A DNA stretch of 64,000 nucleotides from Roseiarcus sp963807735 (GTDB lineage: Bacteria; Pseudomonadota; Alphaproteobacteria; Rhizobiales; Beijerinckiaceae), in assembly GCA_963807735.1 (NCBI GenBank), contig CAWEDI010000028.1, positions 1 to 64,000 of the forward strand. The letters are read 5' to 3'. How positions within the stretch are numbered: the stretch's first letter is position 1; every line of letters starts with the position of its first letter. Under the pieces are notes generated by a model. It was not told where the DNA came from. It did not search any database and saw nothing but the letters and a program-made list of their open reading frames with translations. Below, one piece after another: positions 9,776 through 19,144 of this stretch. The position numbers were made by a program, and so were the translations under genes.

Positions 9776-11650
9776 ATGGGTGAAACCCGGAAGATTGCGG
9801 CAATCCTGGCCGCCGACGTCGTCGGCTTCAGCCGTATGACCAGCGCCGACGAAGACCGCACGCTCGCGCAGCTCAGGGCGCTCCGTGTTGAGCTCATCGA
9901 TCCCACGATCGTCGGCCAGAACGGCCGCATTTTCAAGCGCACAGGCGACGGAGCGCTGGCCGAGTTCCGCAGTGTCGTCGAGGCGGTGCGGTGCGCCATC
10001 ACAATCCAGATCGCGATGATCGAGCGCAACATGGGAACACCCGCCGATCAGCGTATTGAGTTTCGCATCGGCGTCCACCTCGGTGATGTCGTCGAGGAGA
10101 GCGACGGTGACCTAATGGGCGACGGCGTCAATATCGCGGCCCGATTGGAAGGCATTGCCGAGCCAGGCGCGATCTGCCTTTCCGAGGACGCCTTTCGGCA
10201 GGTCAGCGGCCGGCTCGATAGGGAGGTCACCGATCTCGGTCCGAAGCAGCTCAAGAACATAGCAAGGCCCATCCGCGCCTATTCGTTGCAAGTCGGCAAC
10301 TCGCTGGTGGCGAATCCCAAGACGGAGACGAAGCCGCTCGAACCGAGGAGGCGATCCGCGCTCGCGTCGCTCATGGCCGGGATCGCCGTCCTCGCCATGA
10401 TTGCAGGCGGAGCATGGTACTTCCTTGCGGAAAACCGCTCTTCGGGAGGAGTGGCGATCCGAGAGCCGGCCGCGCATCTGTCGATCGTGGTGCTGCCCTT
10501 CACCAACCTCTCGGGCGATCCCGCCCAGGACTATTTCGCCGACGGCATAACCGAGAACCTAACAACCGACCTCTCGCGCATTCGAGACAGCTTCATCATC
10601 GCCCGCAACACGGCGTTCACCTACAAGGGCAGAGCCGTCGACGCGAAGCAGATCGGTAAGGAGCTCGGGGTTCGCTACGCGCTTGAGGGGTCTGTGCAGC
10701 GCGATCAGAACCGAGTCCGCGTTAACGCCCAACTCATCGACGCGGAAACCGGCGCGCATCTCTGGGCCGACCGGTTCGATGAGGACATCGCCGACTTGTT
10801 CAAACTGCAAGACCAGATTGTGGCGCGGCTGGCGAATTCGCTCGGTAACGAACTCATCATTGCGGAGGCGCAAAGAGACCAGCGCATTGAGCATCCAGAC
10901 GCGCTCGATCTCTCGATGCGCGCTCGCGCAATATATCTGCGAGGCGACCGGACGAAAGAAAGCAACATCGCCGCGCGAGCCCTTTACCAACAGGCGCTGA
11001 CGATCGACCCAAACGACGCAAGGGCGCTTGCAGGCGTGGCCTCTACGTACATGGTCGAAAGGGTGTACGGTTGGGGATCGCCAGGCGTTGACTACGACGC
11101 CAAGGTGGTTGGCCTCGATGATCGGTCTATCGCCATCGATCCCGGAAACTCTTACCCGTATTCAGCCAAGAGCCTCTACCTGACGAACAGCAATCGCCCC
11201 GTCGAGGGTCTCCGCGCGGCCGATGCGGGGCTCGCCATCAATCAAAGCGACCCGCTGTTGCATGCGGCGCGCGGCCTTGCTGAAAACTACCTCGGCCACT
11301 TCGAGGAGGGCATATCCGAGGCCGAGCAAGCCATGCGCTTGAGCCCCCGCGATCCGATCATTGGGGCTTGGCACAACTTCAAAGCGGAGGCGGAACTCGG
11401 TCGTGGACGATACGATGCAGCGATTGCGGAAGCGAACAAAGGCATCGACGCGGGGTATCGTGTTTTTCTGGCCTACGTACCATTGACTGCCGCCTACGCC
11501 CTGAAAGGCGACCTGGATCAGGCCAAAACCGCGCTGGCGGAAGCGCGCCGGCTCAACCCGAACCTCACAGTCGCGTACGTGCGCAAACGCTACCCGGATT
11601 TTCCGTGGATGTGGGACGGCCTGCGCAAGGCGGGGCTACCTGAGCAATAA
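9776..11650 (+). CDS. Adenylate/guanylate cyclase with TolB-like and TPR domains
   Basis: The 624-residue protein begins with a class III nucleotide cyclase domain (about residues 5-170: IAAILAADVVGFSRM with a metal Asp, FKRTGDGALAEF, GVHLGDVVEESDGDLMGDGV, NIAARLEGIAEPG). A single membrane span follows at about 201-222. Next is a TolB-N/FlgO-like domain (IVVLPFTNLSGDPAQDYFAD through EGSVQRDQNRVRVNAQLID), then TPR repeats to the C-terminus. This architecture is common in rhizobial multi-copy cyclases. I chose the ATG at 9776 (GAGGGG upstream) over a 27-residue longer basic extension. It sits on the opposite strand to the his genes and splits hisA from hisF. Confidence 0.88.
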   Translation: MGETRKIAAILAADVVGFSRMTSADEDRTLAQLRALRVELIDPTIVGQNGRIFKRTGDGALAEFRSVVEAVRCAITIQIAMIERNMGTPADQRIEFRIGVHLGDVVEESDGDLMGDGVNIAARLEGIAEPGAICLSEDAFRQVSGRLDREVTDLGPKQLKNIARPIRAYSLQVGNSLVANPKTETKPLEPRRRSALASLMAGIAVLAMIAGGAWYFLAENRSSGGVAIREPAAHLSIVVLPFTNLSGDPAQDYFADGITENLTTDLSRIRDSFIIARNTAFTYKGRAVDAKQIGKELGVRYALEGSVQRDQNRVRVNAQLIDAETGAHLWADRFDEDIADLFKLQDQIVARLANSLGNELIIAEAQRDQRIEHPDALDLSMRARAIYLRGDRTKESNIAARALYQQALTIDPNDARALAGVASTYMVERVYGWGSPGVDYDAKVVGLDDRSIAIDPGNSYPYSAKSLYLTNSNRPVEGLRAADAGLAINQSDPLLHAARGLAENYLGHFEEGISEAEQAMRLSPRDPIIGAWHNFKAEAELGRGRYDAAIAEANKGIDAGYRVFLAYVPLTAAYALKGDLDQAKTALAEARRLNPNLTVAYVRKRYPDFPWMWDGLRKAGLPEQ

Positions 11651-11680
11651 GCCTGCGAGGTCGCCGCCTTGAGGAGCCGG

Positions 11681-12424
11681 TCAAGATTCTTTGGGGCCGC
11701 GCGTCCTCAGCAGCGCCAGCGCCTCCACGGCATCCAACCGACCGTCGTACAGCGCCCGCCCCGAGATCGCGCCGGCGAGCTTGGCGCAGTCGGGCTCCAG
11801 CAGCCGCTTCACGTCCTCGATCGAGGCGAGGCCGCCGGAGGCGATGACGGGAATCGTCAGCGCCTCGGCCAAAGCGACGGTTTGCGGCAGATTGAGCCCC
11901 TGCAAAACGCCGTCGCGAGCGATGTCGGTGTAGATGATCGCCGCGACCCCGGAATCTTCGAAAATACGGCCGAGATCGAGCGCGGAGACATCGGACTGGC
12001 GCGCCCAGCCCTCGATCGCCACCCTGCCCTCGCGCGCGTCGACGCCGACCGCGATGCGACCCGGATAAAGTCGCGCCGCCTCGCGCACGAAATCGGGGTC
12101 CTTCAGCGCCGCCGTGCCGATGATGACGCGCGTCACGCCCTTCTCGATCCAGCCCGCGACGGTGCGCAGGTCCCGGACGCCGCCGCCGAGCTGCACTTTC
12201 ATTCCCGTCGCGGCGAGAATGCGCTCGACGGCGTGCGCATTCACCGGCTGGCCGGCGAAGGCGCCGTCGAGATCGACCACATGCAGATAGCCGAACCCTT
12301 GCGCCTCGAATTTCTGCGCCTGCGACGCGGGATCGAGGTTGAAGACGGTCGCCTGCTCCATGTCGCCGCGCACGAGGCGCACGCATTCGCCGTTCTTGAG
12401 ATCAATCGCCGGAAATAGGATCAC
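11681..12424 (-). CDS. hisA: Phosphoribosylformimino-AICAR-ribotide isomerase HisA
   Basis: This TIM-barrel isomerase converts ProFAR to PRFAR, the fourth histidine step. The N-terminal strand ILFPAIDLKNGECVRL carries the catalytic Asp; the second catalytic Asp is in IYTDIARDG; GGGVRDLRT and VIASGGLAS bind the phosphates. I place the start at the GTG at 12424, which overlaps the hisH stop as GTGA and matches the usual HisA N-terminus; a GTG at 12433 would add three residues. Length is normal (247 residues). Confidence 0.97.
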   Translation of the reverse strand: MILFPAIDLKNGECVRLVRGDMEQATVFNLDPASQAQKFEAQGFGYLHVVDLDGAFAGQPVNAHAVERILAATGMKVQLGGGVRDLRTVAGWIEKGVTRVIIGTAALKDPDFVREAARLYPGRIAVGVDAREGRVAIEGWARQSDVSALDLGRIFEDSGVAAIIYTDIARDGVLQGLNLPQTVALAEALTIPVIASGGLASIEDVKRLLEPDCAKLAGAISGRALYDGRLDAVEALALLRTRGPKES

Positions 12425-13062
12425 GGGCGCCACTTCAGGAAATTGGCGATCAGGGCGAGACCGAGGGTCTGGCTCTTTTCAGGATGAAACTGGGTCCCGG
12501 CGATATTGTCGCGCGCCACGATCGCCGTGATCGGGCCGGCGTAGTCGGCGGTGGCGACGACGTCGTCCGGACGCTGCGGATAGAGCTGATAGGAATGCAC
12601 GAAATAGGCGTGCAGGCCGGGCCGCACGCCTTCCAGCAACGCGTGCGGGCGGCGAACCTCCAACGTGTTCCAACCCATGTGGGGGATTTTCAGCGAGGGC
12701 TCGGCGGGCTCGATGACGGAGACGTCGCCGGGAATCCAGCCGAGGCCGGCGACCGTTTCGTGCTCCAGGCCGCGCGTCGCGAGAAGCTGCATGCCGACGC
12801 AGATGCCGAGGAACGGACGGCCGCGACGGCGCACGCTCTCTTCAAGCGCGGCGACCATGCCGGTCGCATTGTCTAGACCCCGCCGGCAATCGGCGAACGC
12901 GCCGACCCCCGGCAACACCAGACGATCGGCGCCCAGCACCCAGTCGGCGTCGGCGGTTACGCGCACCTCCGCGGCGACATCCGCTTCGCGCGCGGCCCGC
13001 TCAAACGCCTTGTGCGCGGAATGCAGATTGCCGGAGCCGTAGTCGACGATGGCGACTTTCAT
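12421..13062 (-). CDS. hisH: Imidazole glycerol phosphate synthase, glutaminase subunit HisH
   Basis: The 213-residue class I glutamine amidotransferase supplies ammonia to HisF. The nucleophile Cys is in FLGICVGMQLL, and the His/Glu pair is in GTQFHPEKSQ. The start MKVAIVDYGSGNLHS is typical. It overlaps the DUF2628 stop (ATGA) on one side and hisA on the other, so these genes are translated as a coupled set. A longer in-frame upstream extension is low-complexity Arg/Ala and is rejected. Confidence 0.97.
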   Translation of the reverse strand: MKVAIVDYGSGNLHSAHKAFERAAREADVAAEVRVTADADWVLGADRLVLPGVGAFADCRRGLDNATGMVAALEESVRRRGRPFLGICVGMQLLATRGLEHETVAGLGWIPGDVSVIEPAEPSLKIPHMGWNTLEVRRPHALLEGVRPGLHAYFVHSYQLYPQRPDDVVATADYAGPITAIVARDNIAGTQFHPEKSQTLGLALIANFLKWRP

Positions 13063-13502
13063 CGCCCAGGCTCCGGGAACAGCCCGATCACCTCGGGCGA
13101 CGCCGGCGGCGCGCCGCGCACAGCCGCAGGCGGCGCGGCGGCGAGCGTTCGTTCGAGATAAAGTTTCTCCGCCTCCAGAGCGCTGCGCGCAAAGATGACG
13201 TCGACCAGCGCGCGCCCGCCGCGAAGCGCCAGCGCGCGACCCTCGAACGCAACATAGAGATGCGCCAGCGCGTCGAGCGCCAGCGCCGCGCCGAACGTCA
13301 GCCAACCGAACCGCACGAGCGCGATCACCGCCGCCGCCAGAATCGCGTAGCCGAGCAACGCGAGCCACAGCCCGCGAAACAGCAGCCATAGCGGCCCGAA
13401 CACCAGGCCAAGGACCGAAAACCCGGTCCTCACCGCGCGCGCGCCCTCGGGGCCGGCGACCGCCTCGACCGTGCGAGGCGCCAGAATCGCGAACAGTTTC
13501 AT
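13059..13502 (-). CDS. DUF2628 membrane protein in the his operon
   Basis: The 147-residue protein has two to three hydrophobic segments (about residues 29-75, including FGPLWLLFRGLWLALLGYAI) and a C-terminal cytoplasmic stretch. The FGPLWLLFRGLW signature fits DUF2628. Genes of this family sit between hisB and hisH in many Rhizobiales his operons; no function is known. The stop overlaps the hisH start by 4 nt. Confidence 0.85.
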   Translation of the reverse strand: MKLFAILAPRTVEAVAGPEGARAVRTGFSVLGLVFGPLWLLFRGLWLALLGYAILAAAVIALVRFGWLTFGAALALDALAHLYVAFEGRALALRGGRALVDVIFARSALEAEKLYLERTLAAAPPAAVRGAPPASPEVIGLFPEPGR

Positions 13503-13517
13503 CTCGCCGCGGCCCTC

Positions 13518-14105
13518 TTAAAGCGCGCCCTTCGTCGAGGGCACGCGGTTCGCCTGACGGGAGTCGATCGCAAGCGCCGCGCCAAGCGACCGCGCCACGC
13601 CCTTGAAACAGGATTCAGCCATGTGGTGGCTGTTGGCGCCATAAAGCGTCTCGATATGCAGCGTCAGGCCGGCGTTGATCGCGAAGGCCTGGAAGAACTC
13701 GCGCACGAGTTCCGTGTCGAACGAACCGATCTTAGGCGTCGGAAACGCGACGCGGAACACCAGAAACGGACGCCCCGACACGTCGACCGCCACCCGCGTC
13801 AGCGTCTCGTCCATCGGCAGCAGGCAATCGGCGTAACGCGCGAGGCCGCGCTTGTCGCCGAGCGCCTGCTTCAGCGCCTGGCCAAGCGCGATGCCGACGT
13901 CTTCGACCGTGTGGTGATCGTCGATATGCAGATCGCCCTTGGCCGAAATCGTCATGTCGATCAACGAATGGCGGGCGAGCTGGTCGAGCATGTGGTCGAA
14001 GAAGCCGACGCCGGTGGCGATCTTGGCCGATCCCGACCCGTCGAGGTCGAGCTCGACGGCGATCTCCGTCTCGTTGGTCTTCCGGGTTACCGCCCCCTTG
14101 CGCAT
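13518..14105 (-). CDS. hisB: Imidazoleglycerol-phosphate dehydratase HisB
   Basis: The 195-residue monofunctional dehydratase carries out the sixth histidine step. The two metal-binding repeats are clear: FFDHMLDQLARHS with DDHHTVEDVGIALG near the middle, and AINAGLTLHI with GANSHHMAESCFKG near the end. The start MRKGAVTRKTNETEI at 14105 fits family length; the upstream in-frame extension is not protein-like. It is the first gene of the local his run (hisB, DUF2628, hisH, hisA). Confidence 0.97.
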   Translation of the reverse strand: MRKGAVTRKTNETEIAVELDLDGSGSAKIATGVGFFDHMLDQLARHSLIDMTISAKGDLHIDDHHTVEDVGIALGQALKQALGDKRGLARYADCLLPMDETLTRVAVDVSGRPFLVFRVAFPTPKIGSFDTELVREFFQAFAINAGLTLHIETLYGANSHHMAESCFKGVARSLGAALAIDSRQANRVPSTKGAL

Positions 14106-14169
14106 TCTTGTCTTCCGCTCGCCCAAAGTTTGGGCAGCGATTAGCAAGACTCGCGCCGGATGGCCAGCT

Positions 14170-15567
14170 TCAAGGTCGCGCTGGCGGCTCCGGCCAGGGC
14201 CGTGGCTCCGTCGATCGGATGTCCTCGTAAGCGCGCGCCAGCCCGAGGACCCCGAGATCGTCGAACCGTCGGCCGACAATCTGCAAGCCGATCGGCAAGC
14301 CTGTCTCGTCGTAACCGCAGTTGATCGAAGCGGCCGGCTGCTCGGAGACGCTGAACGGCAGCGTAAAGCCGATATGCGGGAACGGATTGAGCGGGTCCCG
14401 GCTCGGCGAAGCCTCCTCGGCGGGGAACGCGGTCATCGGCGACGTCGGCGATAACACGAAATCATAGGCTTGCGTCGCGGCGGCGGTCACCTCCCGCATC
14501 GCCATGATGTCATTGAAGCCGCGAAACACGTCCTCCGCGCTCAGCGAGGCCGCGGAATCCGCCCAGGCGCGGATGAACGGCAGGATCGCGTCGCGCCGCT
14601 CCGGCGCGAGATCGCGCGTGTCGAGGAAGAACCGCATCCGCATGAAGCGGTCCCACCCGTCCAGCATCGACTGAGTGACGAAGGGCGACAGCGGTTCGAC
14701 GATCGCGCCCGCGTCGGCGAAATCGCGCGCCGCCTGCTCGACCGCAGCGCGCACGGCCCTGCCCGGCGCCGCGCCCGAACCGGCGTCGAGCAGGAGACCG
14801 ATTTTCAGGCCGCGCAACGGCGTCGGCTTGACCGACCAGTCGAGCGACTGCGGCGGCAGGCTCATGTGGTCGCGCGCGTCAGGACGCGAGAGCACGCTCA
14901 TCATCAGCGCCGAGTCGGCGACCGTGCGCGATATCGGTCCGGCGACGCGGCCGAGGTACGGCGGGTCGATCGGAATCCGCCCGAGACTCGGCTTGAGGCC
15001 GAACAGGCCGCACCAGCCGGCGGGCAGACGCACCGAGCCGCCAATGTCGGTGCCAAGATGCAGGGGGCCATAGCCGGCGGCGGCGGCCGCCCCCGCTCCG
15101 GCCGACGATCCCCCGGGACCTTTGGAAAGGTCCCACGGATTGCGGGCCAGCGGGTGGAAGCTGGATAGCCCCGACGACAACATGCCGTAATCCGGCATGG
15201 TGGTCTTGGCGAAAGCGATCGCGCCGGCCTCATTGAGCCGCGCCGCCGGCGGCGCGTCCTCGGCGGCGGGCGTCAGGTCGGTCGCCGCCGTGCCGAGCGG
15301 CTTGGGATCGCCACGCGTGGCGATGTTGTCCTTGATGGTGACGGGCACGCCGTCGAGCGCGCCGATCGGTTCGCCCTTCGCCCAGCGCGTCGCCGACGCC
15401 TCCGCCTCGCGCAGCGCCCGCTCCGGTCGGAACAGGTAAGTCGCATGGATATGCGGCTCGTAAGCCTCGACCCGCGCGATCACCGCGCGCATCACCTCCA
15501 CCGGAGAGAAGGCGCGGCGGCGATAGCCCTCGATGAGCGCCGTAGCGCCCAGTTCATTGAGCTTCAA
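14170..15567 (-). CDS. Amidase-signature hydrolase
   Basis: The 465-residue enzyme has the Ser-Ser-Lys triad of the amidase signature family: Lys in VPVTIKDNIA, the first Ser in GGSSAGAGAAAAAG, and the nucleophile Ser in LGTDIGGSVRLPAGWCG. Such enzymes cleave amides; GatA is excluded because no gatB/gatC is nearby, so the substrate is unknown. The likely start is TTG (15567, reading LKLNELGATALIEGY) with GAGGGCGG upstream; the longer frame overlaps the preceding gene. It lies 10 bp after an ABC binding protein, so imported peptides or amides may be its substrates (inference). Confidence 0.85.
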   Translation of the reverse strand: MKLNELGATALIEGYRRRAFSPVEVMRAVIARVEAYEPHIHATYLFRPERALREAEASATRWAKGEPIGALDGVPVTIKDNIATRGDPKPLGTAATDLTPAAEDAPPAARLNEAGAIAFAKTTMPDYGMLSSGLSSFHPLARNPWDLSKGPGGSSAGAGAAAAAGYGPLHLGTDIGGSVRLPAGWCGLFGLKPSLGRIPIDPPYLGRVAGPISRTVADSALMMSVLSRPDARDHMSLPPQSLDWSVKPTPLRGLKIGLLLDAGSGAAPGRAVRAAVEQAARDFADAGAIVEPLSPFVTQSMLDGWDRFMRMRFFLDTRDLAPERRDAILPFIRAWADSAASLSAEDVFRGFNDIMAMREVTAAATQAYDFVLSPTSPMTAFPAEEASPSRDPLNPFPHIGFTLPFSVSEQPAASINCGYDETGLPIGLQIVGRRFDDLGVLGLARAYEDIRSTEPRPWPEPPARP

Positions 15568-15577
15568 CGAACCGCCC

Positions 15578-17047
15578 TCACTTCCATGAAAGGGCGGCGA
15601 GGTCGTTGACGAAGATCGGCGCGTTCTTCCAAACGCCGGCGAGCTTGGCGTCGGCGACGACGATATTAGGCAGCTGGAAAAGGAATCCGTTGACGCTGTC
15701 ATCGGCGAGCTTGTGCTGCGCGTCGACCAGCGCCTGCTTGTAGGCGGCGAGATCCGGCGCGGCATTCCAGCGCGCGATGATCGCCTGGAAATCCTTATTG
15801 TCGTACTGGAAGTAATAATTCGGATTGGCGTAGATCGCGATGTCGAGCGGCTCGACGTGGCTGATTATTGTCAGGTCGTAGTTCTTGTTGGTGTAAACGT
15901 TGGAGAGCCATTGCGCCCATTCGACGTTTTCGATTTTCGCCTGGACGCCGATCTCGGCGAGTTCGGAGGCGATGATCTCTCCGCCTTGACGCGCATAGGG
16001 CGGCGGCGGCAGGGTCAGCGTGAGACTGATCGGCGTTTTGATCCCCGCTTCGGCGAGCAGCTCCTTGGCCTTGGCGGGATCGTGCGGGTATTGGCCGGTC
16101 AGGTCGACATAGCCCGGATCGTTCGGCGTGAGATGGCTGCCGATCGGCGCGCCGAAGCCGTTGGAGGCGCCGTCGATGATCGCCTTGCGGTCGAGCGCAT
16201 AGGCGATCGCCTGGCGGACCTTTAGCTGATCGAACGGCGGCTTCTTGTTGTTGATGGCGAGGATCGTCTTGCCCTCGGTGCCCCCGACCAACACCTGGAA
16301 GCGCGAGTCCGCCTTGAATTGGTCGAGCGAAGACGCGACGACGCGCGGGAAGACATCGACGTCGCCCGACAGCACCGCCGCCGACTCCGCCGCCGGATCG
16401 GAGATGAATTTGAACGTCGCGTGCTTGACCGCGATCTTGCCGGCGTCGCGGTAGCCGTCCCAGGCGTCGAGCGTCGCCGACGAGCCCTTGCTCCAATTGG
16501 TGAGCTTGTAGGGCCCGGTGCCGACCGGCTGCGTCGCCTCGTTCGCCGCGCTTTTCTCGTCGATGATGACGGCGGTGTTGAGGCCGAGGTGGAACAGCGC
16601 GGAGAAGCTCGGCTCCTTGAAGGTCAGCACGACCTTGCCGGGATCGCTGGCGTCGATCGACTGGATCGAGGCGAAGAACGCCTTCTCCTTATTGGTCGAT
16701 TCCTTTCTGGCGTAACGCTCGAACGAGAACTTGACGTCCTTCGAGGTGAATGGCTCGCCGTCCTGGAACTTCACGCCCTTTTTCAGCGTCAGGGTCAACG
16801 TCTTGAGATCGGACGAGAAATTCCACGAGTCGGCGAGCAGCGGCGTAAACGTGAAGTCCTCGTTGATCTTCGTCAGTCCCTCGAAAATGTTGTAATGCGT
16901 GATCTCGCCGATCGCCGACGCCGCGCCGGAGGTCGGGTCCAGGCCGGGCGGCTCCAGCGTCATGCCGATCGTCACACTATCCTTGGCGTGAGCGAGCGAA
17001 GCGCCGGCCAGAAGCGCGGCGGCGAAAGCGGCGACCCGACGATACAT
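15578..17047 (-). CDS. ABC transporter substrate-binding protein, family 5 (peptide/opine/nickel type)
   Basis: The 489-residue protein has a Sec signal peptide (MYRRVAAFAAALLAGASLAHA, cleavage after AHA) and the SBP_bac_5 fold: SVTIGMTLEPPGLDPTSG at the start, the conserved LTLKKGVKFQDGEPFTSKDV block and VRQAIAYALDRKAII. It binds peptides or related compounds in the periplasm for an ABC importer. No permease or ATPase gene is adjacent, which is unusual. AGGGGA precedes the ATG. It is followed closely by the amidase. Confidence 0.92.
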   Translation of the reverse strand: MYRRVAAFAAALLAGASLAHAKDSVTIGMTLEPPGLDPTSGAASAIGEITHYNIFEGLTKINEDFTFTPLLADSWNFSSDLKTLTLTLKKGVKFQDGEPFTSKDVKFSFERYARKESTNKEKAFFASIQSIDASDPGKVVLTFKEPSFSALFHLGLNTAVIIDEKSAANEATQPVGTGPYKLTNWSKGSSATLDAWDGYRDAGKIAVKHATFKFISDPAAESAAVLSGDVDVFPRVVASSLDQFKADSRFQVLVGGTEGKTILAINNKKPPFDQLKVRQAIAYALDRKAIIDGASNGFGAPIGSHLTPNDPGYVDLTGQYPHDPAKAKELLAEAGIKTPISLTLTLPPPPYARQGGEIIASELAEIGVQAKIENVEWAQWLSNVYTNKNYDLTIISHVEPLDIAIYANPNYYFQYDNKDFQAIIARWNAAPDLAAYKQALVDAQHKLADDSVNGFLFQLPNIVVADAKLAGVWKNAPIFVNDLAALSWK

Positions 17048-17162
17048 ACGAATTCCCCTGAAGCTGCGGCGACCCGCCGCGCGCGGAGATTACCACCCGT
17101 CCCGGTCCGCTGGTCAAGCGCGCCAAACGCAGTCGGCAAGCTTGCGAGGGTTGGCGAAATAA

Positions 17163-17990
17163 TCAGCCGAGCCGGCGCAATCCCTCGCGGGCCGTTGTGT
17201 TCTGCGGATCGACTTCCATCGCGCGATTGTAGGATTCGACCGCCTTCGCCTTGTTGCCCTGCTTTTCGTAGGCGAACCCGAGATTGGCCCATCCGTCGGC
17301 GTTGCGATTGTCGACATTCAGCGCGGCGTTGAAATCCTCGATTGCGGCGTCGAACTTGCCGGTGGCGATGAGGCACTGGCCGCGCGCCTGATAGGGCGCC
17401 TCGACAAAGGGGTTGCGGTCGATGGCGTTGTTGAAGTCGGTGATCGCGTGGACGCAATCGCCCTGGCGCTGATAGATTAGCCCGCGCGCGTGATAAGCCT
17501 GCGCGTCCTCGGGCTTCAGGCGAATGGCGGCGTTGAGATCGGCCAGCGCGTCGTCGAAATGGCCTTGCGTGCGCAAGAGATTGCCGCGTCCGAGATAGGC
17601 CGCTGCGTTGCTGGGATTGGCGGAGATCGCGCTGTTGAAGTCAGCGAGCGCGAGGTCGTCCTTCTCGATCTGGCGATAGGCGAGCGCGCGATTGGTGTAG
17701 GCGCCGGCGAATTTCGGATCGAGCCGGACGGCGTGCGAGAAATCGGCGATCGCTTCCTGGTAGTGCCCGTTCTTGGCGTAGGCGATGCCGCGCTGATTGA
17801 AGGCGACGGGATCATTGGGGCGACGCTCGATGACGTCGCTGAGCGAGGAGATGTTCGCGCTCGCGGTCTGCGGGTTGTCGGGATCGCGCTCAGCCACCTT
17901 CGGCGCCGACATCGGCGCGAGCGATTCGCATCCGCTGACGCCGATGCAGAGCGCCACGGCCGTCGCGAACCAGAACTTAGCGGTCGGCAT
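17163..17990 (-). CDS. TPR-repeat lipoprotein
   Basis: The 275-residue protein has a lipoprotein signal peptide with lipobox VSGC (Cys21), then six or so tetratricopeptide repeats from about residue 50 to the end (AFNQRGIAYAKNGHYQEAI and similar units). The closest general type is the NlpI-like outer-membrane TPR lipoprotein. TPRs bind protein partners; the partner is not known. It stands alone between the ABC binding protein and rpsU. Confidence 0.88.
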   Translation of the reverse strand: MPTAKFWFATAVALCIGVSGCESLAPMSAPKVAERDPDNPQTASANISSLSDVIERRPNDPVAFNQRGIAYAKNGHYQEAIADFSHAVRLDPKFAGAYTNRALAYRQIEKDDLALADFNSAISANPSNAAAYLGRGNLLRTQGHFDDALADLNAAIRLKPEDAQAYHARGLIYQRQGDCVHAITDFNNAIDRNPFVEAPYQARGQCLIATGKFDAAIEDFNAALNVDNRNADGWANLGFAYEKQGNKAKAVESYNRAMEVDPQNTTAREGLRRLG

Positions 17991-18053
17991 GCAGGCTCCG
18001 TTCCTGACGGCCCCGAGGCCGGCCGGAAAGCACCAGACTCGGAAGCGTGAAGT

Positions 18054-18305
18054 TCAGCCGGCCGCGCGCGTGGGGCCGGGCGTCGGCTTGGGCTTCATCG
18101 GCAACAGTCCCTCGCGCTGCAGCTTCTTGCGCGCGAGCTTACGCGCCCTGCGCACCGCCTCGGCCTTCTCCCGCGCCCGCTTCTCGGAGGGTTTCTCGTA
18201 GTGACCGCGCAATTTCATTTCGCGAAATATGCCCTCGCGCTGCATCTTTTTCTTCAACGCTTTGAGGGCCTGATCGACATTGTTGTCGCGAACAAGAACT
18301 TGCAC
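18054..18305 (-). CDS. rpsU: 30S ribosomal protein S21
   Basis: The 83-residue protein reads VQVLVRDNNVDQALKALKKK with KMQREGIFREMKLRGHYEKP, the S21 signature, followed by a basic tail. I set the start at the GTG at 18305, which matches the usual N-terminus; the longer ORF of 106 residues begins with non-homologous sequence. S21 joins the small subunit late and helps initiation. A terminator-like hairpin lies in its leader at 18373-18404. Confidence 0.95.
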   Translation of the reverse strand: MQVLVRDNNVDQALKALKKKMQREGIFREMKLRGHYEKPSEKRAREKAEAVRRARKLARKKLQREGLLPMKPKPTPGPTRAAG

Positions 18306-18372
18306 GGGCTGTCCTAAGTTGCGAGGCGAGGCCTCGGGGGTTGTCGCCACCAACGCTACACGGGTCGAATAC

Positions 18373-18404
18373 AAAAAGGCGACCCCGTCTCGACGGCTCG
18401 CCTT
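18373..18404 (-). terminator. Terminator-like hairpin upstream of rpsU
   Basis: On the minus strand AAGGCGA and TCGCCTT arms (with an inner CGTC/GACG stem) are followed by five T, a canonical intrinsic terminator. It points toward rpsU and ends 68 nt before its start. No gene is found upstream on that strand, so it may end a small leader RNA or act as an attenuator. Confidence 0.6.
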
Positions 18405-18618
18405 GATGGGCGCGCGATTAACAGAACCTGCGACCCTTGTCTAGAGTTGGCGCGACGCAGTCCAAAATCCCGACTTGCGTAAGCGCCCGCCCCGTGGCCG
18501 CGAGGTTTCGTCGAAATTAACGGAAAGGTTGCAAGAATAATCGAGCGGCGCTTTCCCTAGGCGCCCCGCGGTGATAGTTTTTCTAAAAATCGGCGTAAAA
18601 GAACGTAGCTGTCGGCGG

Positions 18619-19038
18619 ATGGCGTCATCGGGGGCGGATGTGCCGAGCGTAATTTCGACTCCGTGGACAGTTGCCGCTCTAATTATATTTCTGATTAAAC
18701 ATCTGTTCGCGGATTTTTTCCTGCAAACGTCCTGGATGGCGAATGGCAAAGAGCAGCCGAACGGCTGGTTTTGGCCTTTAACCGCGCATGTTGCGGTCCA
18801 CGCCGTCGCCACCGGGCTCATTTTCGCGATTCTCGCGCCGCTCTACCTGTGGATGGCGGCGGTCGATTTCGTCGTGCATTTCGCGATCGATCGGGCGAAG
18901 GGTCTGCTCAATCGCGCCTTCGACACCGATCCCACCAAGACCGGGTTCTGGTGGCTGATCGGCATCGATCAAACCCTGCACCACCTTACCCATATTGGCT
19001 TCGCCATCCTCATCGCCGTTCTGAGAACGCCGCAATAA
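18619..19038 (+). CDS. DUF3307 membrane protein
   Basis: The 139-residue protein has about four hydrophobic segments (for example AALIIFLIKHLFADFFLQTS and VAVHAVATGLIFAILAPLYL) and the DUF3307 features HLFADFFLQTSWM and FAIDRAKG, plus a final TLHHLTHIGFAI. The family is found in many bacteria with no assigned role. I chose ATG at 18619 (MASSGADVPS); an upstream ATG adds 16 residues of basic sequence. It is divergent from rpsU. Confidence 0.8.
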   Translation: MASSGADVPSVISTPWTVAALIIFLIKHLFADFFLQTSWMANGKEQPNGWFWPLTAHVAVHAVATGLIFAILAPLYLWMAAVDFVVHFAIDRAKGLLNRAFDTDPTKTGFWWLIGIDQTLHHLTHIGFAILIAVLRTPQ

Positions 19039-19144
19039 TCCGCGATCCCGGCATCGTGTTGCTTCTTTTTTGCGCTGCGCCTTGCGAGCCGCCAGCGGAT
19101 TTGCGAGAAACCGGCTTTTCCATTCGTCGAAACCGAGAGCCGCC

